Program-made: the position numbers and the translations under genes
The notes under the pieces: generated by a model
What the model was told of the DNA's origin: nothing
The model's input: the letters and a program-made list of their open reading frames with translations, nothing else
Database searches by the model: none
Shown: in pieces, positions 25,667 through 35,357 of the stretch
Position numbering within the stretch: the stretch's first letter is position 1
Layout: each line of letters starts with the position of its first letter
Source: Litorilinea aerophila
GTDB taxonomy: Bacteria > Chloroflexota > Anaerolineae > Caldilineales > Caldilineaceae
Length of the DNA: 52,944 nt
NCBI GenBank assembly: GCA_945897075.1
Contig: CAMDEX010000009.1
Coordinates: forward strand, 1-52,944
Direction of reading: 5' to 3'

Positions 25667-26913
25667 GGGCATCTCCGGCAACGTGTCGTTCCTGCGATTG
25701 TGGTGACTTGGCATTGATCCTTTCATTGGGCAAACTGCCTCTGGCGAATCGGCTCTTGGCCCAGGAGCAGTTAGGCAGCCCGGAGCCGACATATCCCCTA
25801 GATTTGGTCTTCTGCCCTGGCTGTTCGCTGGTTCAGATCACAGAGACAGTACCAGCGGAAGAACTCTTCCGGGAGTATGTCTATTTTTCGTCTTTTTCAG
25901 ATACGGTGTTGGAGAACGCGGCGAATGTAGCTGGGCACTTAATCGTCAGGCGCAGGCTGGACAGTAGCAGCTTAGTGGTCGAGATCGCCAGCAATGATGG
26001 CTATCTGCTAAAGAACTATCAGCACAGAGGTGTCCCGATCTTAGGTATTGAGCCGGCAAGCAATATCGCAGCGGTTGCCCAACAGCGCGGTATCCCTACG
26101 ATCAATGAGTTTTTCAATGACGAACTGGCCCGCGGACTATCGGAGCAAAGCCAGCAGGCTGATGTGATCCATGCTAACAACGTAGTGGCGCATGTGGCAG
26201 ATTTACATGGCGTAGTTGCAGGCATCCGTACATTGCTCAAGCCGGATGGCATTGGCGTAATCGAGAATCACTATGTCAAAGCATTGATCGATAATGTTGA
26301 ATTCGATTCGATCTACCACGAGCACCTATGCTATTTCTCTGCCACATCCTTTGCCCATCTCTTTGCCCAGCACGGACTTACGCTGGTTGATGTGGAACAA
26401 CTGCCCATTCATGGTGGATCACTGCGGGTCTTCTTCCAGCGAACCGATGGTCCGTGTTCCCTGCTCGCGGCGGGGGGTAGCAACCGGGTGGAACAGTTGC
26501 TGACAGAAGAAATAGGTTGGGGGGTAAAGGATTTTGGGTTTTATCAGGATTTTGGTCTGCGGGTGGATGAACTGCGGCAGGAATTGATTGATCTGTTGCT
26601 GCGCATCAAAAGGGAAGGGAGAAGCATCGCTGTCTATGGCGCGTCGGCCAAGAGTACGACCTTTCTCAATACCTTTGGGATCGGCTCCAATATGCTGGAT
26701 TATGTGGTGGATCGCAGTCCAGTAAAGCAGGGGCGCTATACGCCAGGCACCCATTTGCCCATTTTAGGGACAGAAAGGCTACTGGAAACCCAGCCTGACT
26801 ATGTACTGCTATTAACCTGGAACTTTGCTGACGAGATTATGGCACAGCAGCGGGAATATCGCCGTCGTGGTGGGCAATTTATTGTTCCCATACCGGTGTT
26901 GAAAATTGTGTGA
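25663..26913 (+). CDS. Sugar C-methyltransferase (NovU/TylC3-like)
   Basis: The 416-residue protein has the three-part layout of nucleotide-sugar C-methyltransferases. A zinc-binding head has Cys8 and Cys11, with the FCPGC pair near residue 50. A SAM-binding domain has [12 protein letters not shown] near 105. The C-terminal domain contains [12 protein letters not shown]. Such enzymes add a branch methyl at C3 or C5 of an NDP-4-keto-6-deoxyhexose. HEHLCYF in the centre is typical of the catalytic region. Here the substrate would be a CDP-4-keto sugar made by the two genes upstream. The start overlaps the dehydratase stop (ATGA). Confidence 0.9.
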   Translation: MRASPATCRSCDCGDLALILSLGKLPLANRLLAQEQLGSPEPTYPLDLVFCPGCSLVQITETVPAEELFREYVYFSSFSDTVLENAANVAGHLIVRRRLDSSSLVVEIASNDGYLLKNYQHRGVPILGIEPASNIAAVAQQRGIPTINEFFNDELARGLSEQSQQADVIHANNVVAHVADLHGVVAGIRTLLKPDGIGVIENHYVKALIDNVEFDSIYHEHLCYFSATSFAHLFAQHGLTLVDVEQLPIHGGSLRVFFQRTDGPCSLLAAGGSNRVEQLLTEEIGWGVKDFGFYQDFGLRVDELRQELIDLLLRIKREGRSIAVYGASAKSTTFLNTFGIGSNMLDYVVDRSPVKQGRYTPGTHLPILGTERLLETQPDYVLLLTWNFADEIMAQQREYRRRGGQFIVPIPVLKIV

Positions 26914-26924
26914 GGACTTGACCT

Positions 26925-27470
26925 ATGCGGTTTACCGAGACCAGACTCAATGGTGTCTTTATCATCGAACCAGAACCCATCGAGGACGAACGTGGCTTTT
27001 TTGCCCGCACTTTCTGTATTCGGGAATTCAAGGCGCATGGGCTCGATCCGTGCGTAGCGCAATCCAGTCTCTCCTATAACAAGAAGAAGGGCACCCTGCG
27101 TGGGATGCATTATCAGATTCCCCCTAATGAAGAAACCAAGTTAGTTCGATGCACCAGTGGCAGCATCTATGACGTTATTGTGGACCTGCGCCCTACCTCA
27201 TCTACTTTCAAACGGTGGATTTCAGTTGTGTTGACAGAGGAAAACCGCACAATGCTCTACATCCCAAAGGGTTTCGCGCATGGCTTTCAAACCCTGGAGG
27301 ATGAGACAGAAGTTTTCTATCAAATGTCAGAGTTTTTTGATCCTGCCTGTGCCAGGGGGCTGCCATGGGATGATGCAACGCTAAGTATTTCCTGGTTAAT
27401 GCAACCAACCGTCATTTCTCGTAAGGATCAATCTTTTCTCCCTTTGACATTCCACAGGGCAGGTGATTAA
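26925..27470 (+). CDS. rfbC: RmlC-type NDP-4-keto-sugar epimerase
   Basis: This 181-residue cupin matches dTDP-4-dehydrorhamnose 3,5-epimerase. The base His62 lies in GTLRGMHYQ, with Lys72 close by, and Tyr132 in EVFYQMSE is the proton donor. IPKGFAHGFQ is conserved. In this cluster it follows a C-methyltransferase, as NovW follows NovU, so it may epimerise the methylated CDP-sugar and not make rhamnose; no other rml genes are present. It lies 11 bases after the methyltransferase. Confidence 0.9.
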   Translation: MRFTETRLNGVFIIEPEPIEDERGFFARTFCIREFKAHGLDPCVAQSSLSYNKKKGTLRGMHYQIPPNEETKLVRCTSGSIYDVIVDLRPTSSTFKRWISVVLTEENRTMLYIPKGFAHGFQTLEDETEVFYQMSEFFDPACARGLPWDDATLSISWLMQPTVISRKDQSFLPLTFHRAGD

Positions 27471-27475
27471 TAACA

Positions 27476-28135
27476 ATGCAGGAGATGATATTTTGGGGCG
27501 GAACAGGACAAGCCAAAGTGCTGAGGGAATGTATGAAGCAGACTGGCTTGAACCTCGTCGCCCTATTTGATAACAATCCACGGTTGGTTGCCCCCTTTCC
27601 GAATGTACCTCTCTATCACGGAAAAGAGGGCTTTGAAGCCTGGTTTGTGCAAAAACAATCAGGCAACCCTATTGGGTTTTTGGTTGCTATTGGCGGCAAT
27701 TTGGGGAAAGTCAGGCTTGAAATACAGGAATATTTAGAGAGTTTTGGGCTTGTTGCGCTGATGGCACAACATCCCACTGCGTTTGTAGCGGATGATGTGA
27801 AAATTGGTGCCGGGTCGCAAATACTGGCCCATGCGACCGTGTGTGTTGAAACAACAGTGGGGCGAGGCTGCATCATAAACTCGGCTGCCAGTGTGGATCA
27901 CGAGTGTCATATCAGTTCAGGTGTCCATATCGCACCAGGAGCCCATCTGGCAGGATGCGTGGAAGTAGGCCCATTTGCAATGATTGGGATCGGGGCAACA
28001 ATTTTGCCAAGAATCAAGATTGGAGAAGGGGCTACAGTTGGAGCCGGGGCCGTTGTAACCAAAAATGTGGTTCCTTATGATGTTGTGGTGGGAAATCCCG
28101 CGCGATCTATGCAAACCAGGAGTAGCAATGGATAA
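27476..28135 (+). CDS. NeuD-family hexapeptide acyltransferase
   Basis: The 219-residue protein starts with an NAD-like or sugar-binding half (MIFWGGTGQAKVLRE) and ends in a left-handed beta helix of hexapeptide repeats from about residue 100 (VKIGAGSQILAHATV; IGEGATVGAGAVV; VVGNPARSM). NeuD/PglD members O- or N-acetylate sugars. With the aminotransferase two genes downstream it may acetylate an amino sugar. The sequence is clearly more AT-rich than genes outside the island. Confidence 0.88.
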   Translation: MQEMIFWGGTGQAKVLRECMKQTGLNLVALFDNNPRLVAPFPNVPLYHGKEGFEAWFVQKQSGNPIGFLVAIGGNLGKVRLEIQEYLESFGLVALMAQHPTAFVADDVKIGAGSQILAHATVCVETTVGRGCIINSAASVDHECHISSGVHIAPGAHLAGCVEVGPFAMIGIGATILPRIKIGEGATVGAGAVVTKNVVPYDVVVGNPARSMQTRSSNG

Positions 28136-28865
28136 GTCAAAAGTCTTTGAAGATGAAAAAAAAGCAAGAATTGTGAAGATGGCGGAAGATGCAAACACAC
28201 AAGATATCTCTGCCAAGTGGTTCATCGAAAGTTGCAAACACAATTATTCCTATAATTTTGCCTGGATGGGGCGCCCTATCATCCAGTTCCCCCAGGACAT
28301 TTTGGCTCTACAGGAGATCATCTGGCAAGTCAAGCCAGAATTGATCGTTGAAACTGGCATTGCCCATGGCGGATCTCTGGTTTTCTATGCTTCTATGATT
28401 GAGCTGTTGGGCGGCACAGGGCAAGTTGTAGGAATCGACATCGACATCCGCCAACACAATCGAGTCGAAATCGAGAAGCACCAGATGTTTAAATATATTA
28501 CATTAATCCAGGGATCATCTACGGATGAAGTCATTGTGGGCACTGTTCGCGAATTGGCCCAGGGCAAACGTAGCGTACTTGTCTGCCTGGATTCCAACCA
28601 TACCCATGCCCATGTCCTTCGTGAGTTGGAGTTATATGCGCCAATGGTAACCAAGGGCAGTTATCTGGTTGTCTTCGATACAATCATTGAAGATATGCCC
28701 CCTGGGTTTTTTCCTGATCGTCCTTGGAACAGGGGCAATAACCCAAGGACCGCGGTCCGGGAGTTCCTGAAAACTACTGACCGCTTCGAGATCGACTCGA
28801 GTATTCCAAACAAGCTTTTACTTACGGTTGCCCCGGATGGCTACCTCAAATGTATGAAGGATTGA
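28128..28865 (+). CDS. CmcI-like (cephalosporin hydroxylase family) methyltransferase-fold protein
   Basis: The 245-residue product has WQVKPELIVETGIAHGGSL near residue 65, GIDIDIRQHN near 105 and VCLDSNHTHAHVLREL near 150. This is the pattern of the CmcI family, whose founding member acts in cephamycin synthesis and whose relatives are frequent in surface-sugar loci. The role is likely sugar O-methylation with a metal held by the Asp/His sites, but this is not certain. The start at 28128 has AGGAG upstream and overlaps the preceding stop by eight bases. Confidence 0.82.
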   Translation: MDKSKVFEDEKKARIVKMAEDANTQDISAKWFIESCKHNYSYNFAWMGRPIIQFPQDILALQEIIWQVKPELIVETGIAHGGSLVFYASMIELLGGTGQVVGIDIDIRQHNRVEIEKHQMFKYITLIQGSSTDEVIVGTVRELAQGKRSVLVCLDSNHTHAHVLRELELYAPMVTKGSYLVVFDTIIEDMPPGFFPDRPWNRGNNPRTAVREFLKTTDRFEIDSSIPNKLLLTVAPDGYLKCMKD

Positions 28866-28867
28866 CT

Positions 28868-29998
28868 ATGGATCGTATCCCCGTTGCCGGCCCATGGATC
28901 ACCCAAAAAGAGATCGATTATGTAACCGATGCTGTGACGCATGCCTGGTACGGTAGCCACAACATCTATCACGAACGCTTCGAACGCGCATTCGCTGATT
29001 ACTTGGGGGTAAAGTATGCGGTTGCACTGCCGTCGTGTACATCGGCCATTCACCTGGCGCTGCTGGCCTTCGGCCTGGGACCAGGTGATGAAGTCATCGT
29101 TCCCGATATTACTTGGATTGCTACGGCAGCACCCATTGACTATGTGAATGCGACACCCGTTTTTGCCGACATCGACACCGAAACCTGGTGTATTTCCGCC
29201 GAAGCATTCGAGGTTTGCATCACCCCACGCACAAAAGCGGTTATCCCTGTCGATCTCTATGGTGGGATGCCTGATATGGATGCCATTTGCACGATCGCAC
29301 AAAGGCACGGAATAGCTATTATCGAAGATGCAGCCGAAGCCATCGGTTCCAACTATCACGGCCTACGCGCCGGCAGTCTGGGCGATGTAGGGGTATTCAG
29401 CTTCCATGGATCCAAAACGTTGACTACAGGCGAAGGCGGTATGTTGGTCACAGATCGCGAAGATATTTTTCGTCGGGTTTTGTTTCTGCGCGATCATGGC
29501 CGTAAGCCGGGTGACGTGCAGTTCTATAACACCGAGGTAGCCTATAAATACAAGATGAGTAGTATGCAGGCCGCCCTGGGCTTGGCACAGTTGGAGCGCG
29601 TCGAAGAATTGCTCCAACGCAAGCGGGAAATCTTCGAGTGGTACCAGAATGCGCTGGCTGGGGTGACTGGTCTGACCCTCAACGCTGAGCCAGCAGGCAC
29701 CCACAACAGTTACTGGATGGTAACGGTGATCTTGGATCCACAGTTGGGATTGGGCAAAGAACGGTTGATAAAGATGTTGAGCGAAAAAGGGATTGACAGC
29801 CGACCATTTTTCTATCCGCTAAGTTCTCTGCCAGCATACGCTGGATTAGCCCAGATCCAAGAAATGCAAGAACGCAATCGGTGTAGCTATACGATTTCAC
29901 CCTTTGGGGTCAATCTACCCAGCGCACTAAACTTGACCCGCGCACAAGTTCAGCACATTTGCACTACACTAAAGGAGTATTGTGCGAGTGCCATCTGA
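28868..29998 (+). CDS. DegT/DnrJ/EryC1/StrS sugar aminotransferase
   Basis: This 376-residue PLP enzyme transfers an amino group to a keto-sugar nucleotide. Lys183 in SFHGSKTLTTGEGG binds PLP and Asp154 in IIEDAAEA contacts the pyridine nitrogen. HAWYGS and PSCTSAIHLAL near the N-terminus are typical. It would act on the 4-keto (or 3-keto) sugar produced by the upstream genes. The start at 28868 lies two bases after the previous stop; an ATG at 28850 is too far into that gene. Confidence 0.92.
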   Translation: MDRIPVAGPWITQKEIDYVTDAVTHAWYGSHNIYHERFERAFADYLGVKYAVALPSCTSAIHLALLAFGLGPGDEVIVPDITWIATAAPIDYVNATPVFADIDTETWCISAEAFEVCITPRTKAVIPVDLYGGMPDMDAICTIAQRHGIAIIEDAAEAIGSNYHGLRAGSLGDVGVFSFHGSKTLTTGEGGMLVTDREDIFRRVLFLRDHGRKPGDVQFYNTEVAYKYKMSSMQAALGLAQLERVEELLQRKREIFEWYQNALAGVTGLTLNAEPAGTHNSYWMVTVILDPQLGLGKERLIKMLSEKGIDSRPFFYPLSSLPAYAGLAQIQEMQERNRCSYTISPFGVNLPSALNLTRAQVQHICTTLKEYCASAI

Positions 29999-30893
29999 AA
30001 AACCTCTCGTAAGCGTTGGTATCCCCACCTACAACCGCCTGCCTATGCTCCGGCGTGCGATAGAATCAGTATTACAGGAAACTTACAACAATCTGGAACT
30101 GGTAATTTCTGACAATGCTTCGACCGATGGCACACATGACTACTGCGCAGAGATCGCTCGAAACGATCCGCGTGTGTGTTACCTGCGCCACGAGACCAAT
30201 AAAGGCGCACACGAGAATTTCCTGACCGCGTTGCGCTCTGCGCAGGGCACTTATTTTATGTGGTTGGGCGACGACGATTGGATCGATGCTGGCTACATCC
30301 CGCGCTGTGTCGAGACGCTGGAAAACAATCCCGAAGTAGCTCTGGTTTGTGGCAGGGCCAGATACTTCCAAAACGATATTCTGGTTTCGGAAGAGATGGG
30401 CATGTCTTTGCCACAGAATTCCACCCTGGATCGACTTGTCGGCTACTTCCGCGGCGTTTCGCGCAATGGCGAATACTACGGGCTGATGCGACGCGACCTG
30501 CTGTTGCGCACTCCCTATCCGAAAACCATCGGGGGTGACTGGTCTCTGATAGCGTCGATGGCGTGCCGCGGGAAATTTGTTTCGTTGCCAGCCGTCTCTA
30601 TTAACCGTACTTTAGGCGGAGCAACCGCCAACGCGAAAAGCGTTGTCAATGTTTTGGGTTCAGCCGGTTTCCTGGCAAGCAGCACCTGGCTGTTTTGGTT
30701 GGCAGTTGCGGCCTATGCGCTGCGAGAGATCATTTTCGATCCGGCTGCCTATGCGCCCCTCAATCGTATCCACCGAATTTGGGCCGGCCTGTTGATTTTT
30801 TCAACGATCTTTCGGCGCTACGTAAGGCCCGAAATGGGCAATAGCCTGCGGCAAACGAAACTCTGGACAATTCTGCATCCAAGCCAGGAATAA
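29982..30893 (+). CDS. Family 2 glycosyltransferase
   Basis: The 303-residue GT-A enzyme opens with VSVGIPTYNRLPMLRRAIESV and has SDNASTDGT and the donor site WLGDDDW near residue 90. A hydrophobic segment near residue 240 (WLFWLAVAAYAL) may attach it to the membrane. The start is a GTG at 29982 with AAAGGAG upstream, overlapping the aminotransferase end by 17 bases. Linkage specificity is unknown. Confidence 0.88.
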   Translation: MRVPSEKPLVSVGIPTYNRLPMLRRAIESVLQETYNNLELVISDNASTDGTHDYCAEIARNDPRVCYLRHETNKGAHENFLTALRSAQGTYFMWLGDDDWIDAGYIPRCVETLENNPEVALVCGRARYFQNDILVSEEMGMSLPQNSTLDRLVGYFRGVSRNGEYYGLMRRDLLLRTPYPKTIGGDWSLIASMACRGKFVSLPAVSINRTLGGATANAKSVVNVLGSAGFLASSTWLFWLAVAAYALREIIFDPAAYAPLNRIHRIWAGLLIFSTIFRRYVRPEMGNSLRQTKLWTILHPSQE

Positions 30894-30905
30894 CTGGGGA
30901 AACCA

Positions 30906-32099
30906 ATGCGTATCCTCTATATTGTCCCCCGTTATTGGCCTAGTGTGGGCGGTGCCCAAAATCTGGCGCGGGAAGTCGTGCAGCGTATGTCCCACTTGCA
31001 CGAAGTGCGCGTCATCACCCAATTTACAGCGGACAGCGACTCATTTGTCGCCACTGTTTCCAATCCATCCGCCCACCAATACTTCGATCAGGATGTTCTG
31101 GTGCAACGGATTGGGCCGAGCGGCCTTTGGCAGCCACTGGTCCAGAGATTGGCTAGATTCTACGGGATGTTCCGGCCCGTCAATCCACTCTTTGCTTACG
31201 CGCTTAACCAGTCCCTTATCCGCCAATTTGTGACAATCCTACACGAATACAGACCCGCTATCGTTCATACAGTGCATGTCGGCCTGGTCTATTCTTCCGA
31301 GACAGCATTTGCGGCTGCCGAACAGTGTGCTATCCCATTCGTATGGACACCCGTTCCCCACATTGAGGGTGCCGGCTGGAGTGGTAAGCGATTCCATCGC
31401 CTGTACCGTGCCGCCGATGCGCTGATTGCCATGACGGGCCGGGAGAAAGCCTGGCTCATTGAGCAGGGCGCAGCTCAGGAGAGGGTTCATGTGATCCCGC
31501 CCGGACTGACCCAGCCACCCGCCAGTGACGCGCAGAGGTTCCGGGCCAGACACCAATTGGGCGATGCGCCCGTTGTTCTATTCCTAGGGCAAAAACTGTC
31601 CTACAAAGGGTTTGTGCAGCTCGCCGCCGCCGCGCCGATTGTGTGGGAACGGATGCCGGAAACCCGCTTCGTATTCATCGGCCCGCGCAATGTGGATTCA
31701 GAGCGATTTTTCCAAACACAGACCGATCCCCGCATTCTGGAAATGGGCGCTGTAGATGAATTTGAGAAGAACTCAGCATTTGCAGCCTGCGACGTTTTCT
31801 GTATGCCGTCAACCCAAGAGAGCCTCGGCATTGTCTATTTGGAGGCATGGAATTTCTGCAAGCCCGTTGTAGGGGCCAAAATTGACGCGCTGGAAGAGGT
31901 GATCGATTCCGGCGCTGACGGACTGCTGGTCGCGCAGACGCCAGAAGCCATCGCTGACGCTCTGTTACAACTGCTGAAGGACTCAGCTATGCGCCAGTCA
32001 TTCGGGGAGGCTGGCTATGCAAAGGTCCGCCAACGATACGATTGGGATAAGCTGATACGGCAGATGGATTCGGTATACACGTCACTTCTTTCCCAATAG
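30906..32099 (+). CDS. Family 4 glycosyltransferase
   Basis: The 397-residue GT-B enzyme starts MRILYIVPRYWPSVGGAQNLARE (nucleophile-pocket glycine loop). In the C-terminal half it has VLFLGQKLSYKG and then MPSTQESLGIVYLEAWNFCKPVVG, the E-x7-E donor motif. It lies 13 bases after the previous gene and is the last clearly AT-richer gene of the island before the GC-rich SDR. Confidence 0.9.
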   Translation: MRILYIVPRYWPSVGGAQNLAREVVQRMSHLHEVRVITQFTADSDSFVATVSNPSAHQYFDQDVLVQRIGPSGLWQPLVQRLARFYGMFRPVNPLFAYALNQSLIRQFVTILHEYRPAIVHTVHVGLVYSSETAFAAAEQCAIPFVWTPVPHIEGAGWSGKRFHRLYRAADALIAMTGREKAWLIEQGAAQERVHVIPPGLTQPPASDAQRFRARHQLGDAPVVLFLGQKLSYKGFVQLAAAAPIVWERMPETRFVFIGPRNVDSERFFQTQTDPRILEMGAVDEFEKNSAFAACDVFCMPSTQESLGIVYLEAWNFCKPVVGAKIDALEEVIDSGADGLLVAQTPEAIADALLQLLKDSAMRQSFGEAGYAKVRQRYDWDKLIRQMDSVYTSLLSQ

Positions 32100-32116
32100 G
32101 AGAGCGCAGCGTCAGT

Positions 32117-33103
32117 ATGACTTTATCCTATCGCGACAAACCCATCCTCATCACCGGCGGCCTGGGCTTCATCGGCAGCAACCTGGCCCGCCGCCTGATA
32201 GACACCGGCGCGGCGGTAACGCTGGTGGACAGCCTCATCCCGGAGTACGGCGGCAATCTCCACAACATCGCCGGGATAGAAGATCGGGTGCGGGTGAATA
32301 TCTCGGATGTTCGCGACGAGCACGCGCTGAAATATCTGGTGCAGGGCCAGGAGGTCATCTTCAATCTGGCCGGGCAGACCAGCCATATGGATTCTATGCA
32401 GGACCCCCAGACCGATCTGGAAATCAACGCCAGAGCACAATTGTCGATTCTGGAAGCCTGCCGCAAATACAACCCGACGGTCAAAATCGTCTTCGCCAGC
32501 ACCCGCCAAATCTACGGCAAGCCGGACTACCTGCCTGTGGACGAGCAACACCCCCTGCGCCCGGTGGATGTGAACGGCATCAACAAAATGGCCGGGGAGT
32601 GGTATCATATCCTCTACCACAACGTCTATGGTATGCGCACCACTGCCCTGCGCTTGACCAACACCTACGGCCCCCGTATGCGAGTGAAAGATGCCCGCCA
32701 GACCTTTCTGGGCATCTGGATTCGCCTGTTGTTGGAGGGCAACCCTTTTGAGGTGTGGGGCGGCGAACAGTTGCGGGACTTTTCCTATGTGGACGATACA
32801 GTAGAGGCTCTACTCCTGGCCGCCCACAGCGACGCATCCGACGGTAAAGTCTTCAATGTGGGCGGCGAGCCGGTGGTCAGCCTGCTGAAAACGGCACAAA
32901 TGCTGATCAAAGCCAACGGCGGCGGCGAGTTCATCACCCGCTCCTTCCCCGCCGACCGCAAACGTATCGACATCGGCGACTATTACGCCGACGACAGCCT
33001 CCTGCGTAGCACTCTGGGCTGGCAGCCCCAAACGCCGCTGCTGGAAGGATTGCGTTTGACGTTGAATTTCTACAGAGAAAACCTGGCGCGGTATATTGGG
33101 TAG
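32117..33103 (+). CDS. Extended SDR sugar epimerase/dehydratase with Asn in place of Tyr
   Basis: The 328-residue product has the NAD-binding motif TGGLGFIGS (13-21), ASTRQIYG near 128 and YVDDTVEALLLA. At the catalytic YxxxK position it reads Asn153-Gly-Ile-Asn-Lys157, so the tyrosine is missing while the lysine is kept. I recall a subfamily with this NGxxK pattern in surface-sugar loci, so it may be a genuine variant, not decay. The reaction, NDP-sugar epimerisation or dehydration, cannot be fixed. The GC-richer composition contrasts with the preceding genes. Confidence 0.78.
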   Translation: MTLSYRDKPILITGGLGFIGSNLARRLIDTGAAVTLVDSLIPEYGGNLHNIAGIEDRVRVNISDVRDEHALKYLVQGQEVIFNLAGQTSHMDSMQDPQTDLEINARAQLSILEACRKYNPTVKIVFASTRQIYGKPDYLPVDEQHPLRPVDVNGINKMAGEWYHILYHNVYGMRTTALRLTNTYGPRMRVKDARQTFLGIWIRLLLEGNPFEVWGGEQLRDFSYVDDTVEALLLAAHSDASDGKVFNVGGEPVVSLLKTAQMLIKANGGGEFITRSFPADRKRIDIGDYYADDSLLRSTLGWQPQTPLLEGLRLTLNFYRENLARYIG

Positions 33104-33157
33104 AGCCTGTTCCGTGACATCTCATTCCAATTCCCAGTCGCCAATCTCCAATCCCTT

Positions 33158-34306
33158 ATGCGCCTCCTCTTCCTCAACCACAACGTCCGCTTCGGCGGCA
33201 CATACTACCGGGCGATGCCGATGGCCGAGCAGTTGGCCGCGCGTGGCCACGCGGTGACGCTGCTCACCGTATCGCCCAAGCTACGCTGGCGGGCCGAGTG
33301 GTCAAGGGTGAACGGCGTGCGCTTGGGCGAGATGCCCAATTGGGGCCAGGAGTATAGCGGCGAGGGCTACGGGCCGTTGGACAATCTGCTGCGCATCGCC
33401 CACACCGGGATCGAACGCTACGACATCATCCACCTGTGCGATCATAAACCCAACGCCACCTTTGCCGGTTTCCCCGCACGGCTACGGGGGGCAAAGCTCG
33501 TCTCCGATTGGATCGATTGGTGGGCCGGGCCGGGCGGCATCAACGATGTGCCCCACCGCCGTTTCCCGATAGTGGGCCGTTTTGAAGCCTGGTGGGAAGA
33601 GCGCTCGAAGCTCTGGTCGGATGGGGTAGTGACAATCAGTTCCGTCCTGGCCGAGCGGGCGCTGGCCCTGGGCTGCCCGCCGGAGAAGGTGATCTTCCTG
33701 CCGACGGGCGCGGCCACTGAGCGCATCCAACCGGTCCCACTGGCCGAAGCCCGGCAACGGCTGGGCGTGCCGGTGGATCGTCCTATCGTCGGCTTTATCG
33801 GGATGGGCCAGGGCGATCTGGAAATTGTGATGGCGGCCATCCAGCAGCTTGCGGGCGTCTGGCTGATGGTGATCGGGAACAAAAATCCCGGCGTGGCGCA
33901 GATGGCCCAGCGTTTTGGCATCGCCGACCGCCTCTGGCAGACCGGCTTTGTGGCGGACGGGCAGGTAAGCGACTATCTGGGCTGCCCGAATCTGATGTGC
34001 CTGCCCCTGACCGACCGCGCCGCCAACTGGGGGCGGCTGCCTAACAAATTTTTGGACTATCTGTGCGCGGGCAGGCCAACCGTCGCCAGCCCGATTGGCG
34101 ACATTGCCCGCTATTGTCAAGACTACGGCGTGGGTCTGCTGGCCGAGGATGACGGTTTTGCATCCTCACTGGAGCAGTTGCTCGTTGACCCGGCTTTGCA
34201 GGCGCAGATGGGCAGCCAGGCCCGTCACGTAGCCGAGACGGTCTTTGCCTGGCCGCGGCTGATTGGGGAATTGGAAGCGTTCTATGGGCGGATTCTGGCA
34301 AGCTGA
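33158..34306 (+). CDS. Family 4-like glycosyltransferase
   Basis: The 382-residue GT-B protein starts [19 protein letters not shown] and has [13 protein letters not shown] and [18 protein letters not shown], which fits the donor-binding half, though the E-x7-E element is weak. The preceding 55 bases contain a short degenerate CCAATCC 7-mer run. It is probably in the same transcript as the SDR upstream. Confidence 0.85.
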   Translation: MRLLFLNHNVRFGGTYYRAMPMAEQLAARGHAVTLLTVSPKLRWRAEWSRVNGVRLGEMPNWGQEYSGEGYGPLDNLLRIAHTGIERYDIIHLCDHKPNATFAGFPARLRGAKLVSDWIDWWAGPGGINDVPHRRFPIVGRFEAWWEERSKLWSDGVVTISSVLAERALALGCPPEKVIFLPTGAATERIQPVPLAEARQRLGVPVDRPIVGFIGMGQGDLEIVMAAIQQLAGVWLMVIGNKNPGVAQMAQRFGIADRLWQTGFVADGQVSDYLGCPNLMCLPLTDRAANWGRLPNKFLDYLCAGRPTVASPIGDIARYCQDYGVGLLAEDDGFASSLEQLLVDPALQAQMGSQARHVAETVFAWPRLIGELEAFYGRILAS

Positions 34307-34311
34307 AATTA

Positions 34312-35318
<1,007 letters not shown>

Positions 35319-35357
35319 AAATCTGTGCGCTGATTTTTGCTTGGAAAGGGAATCCCG

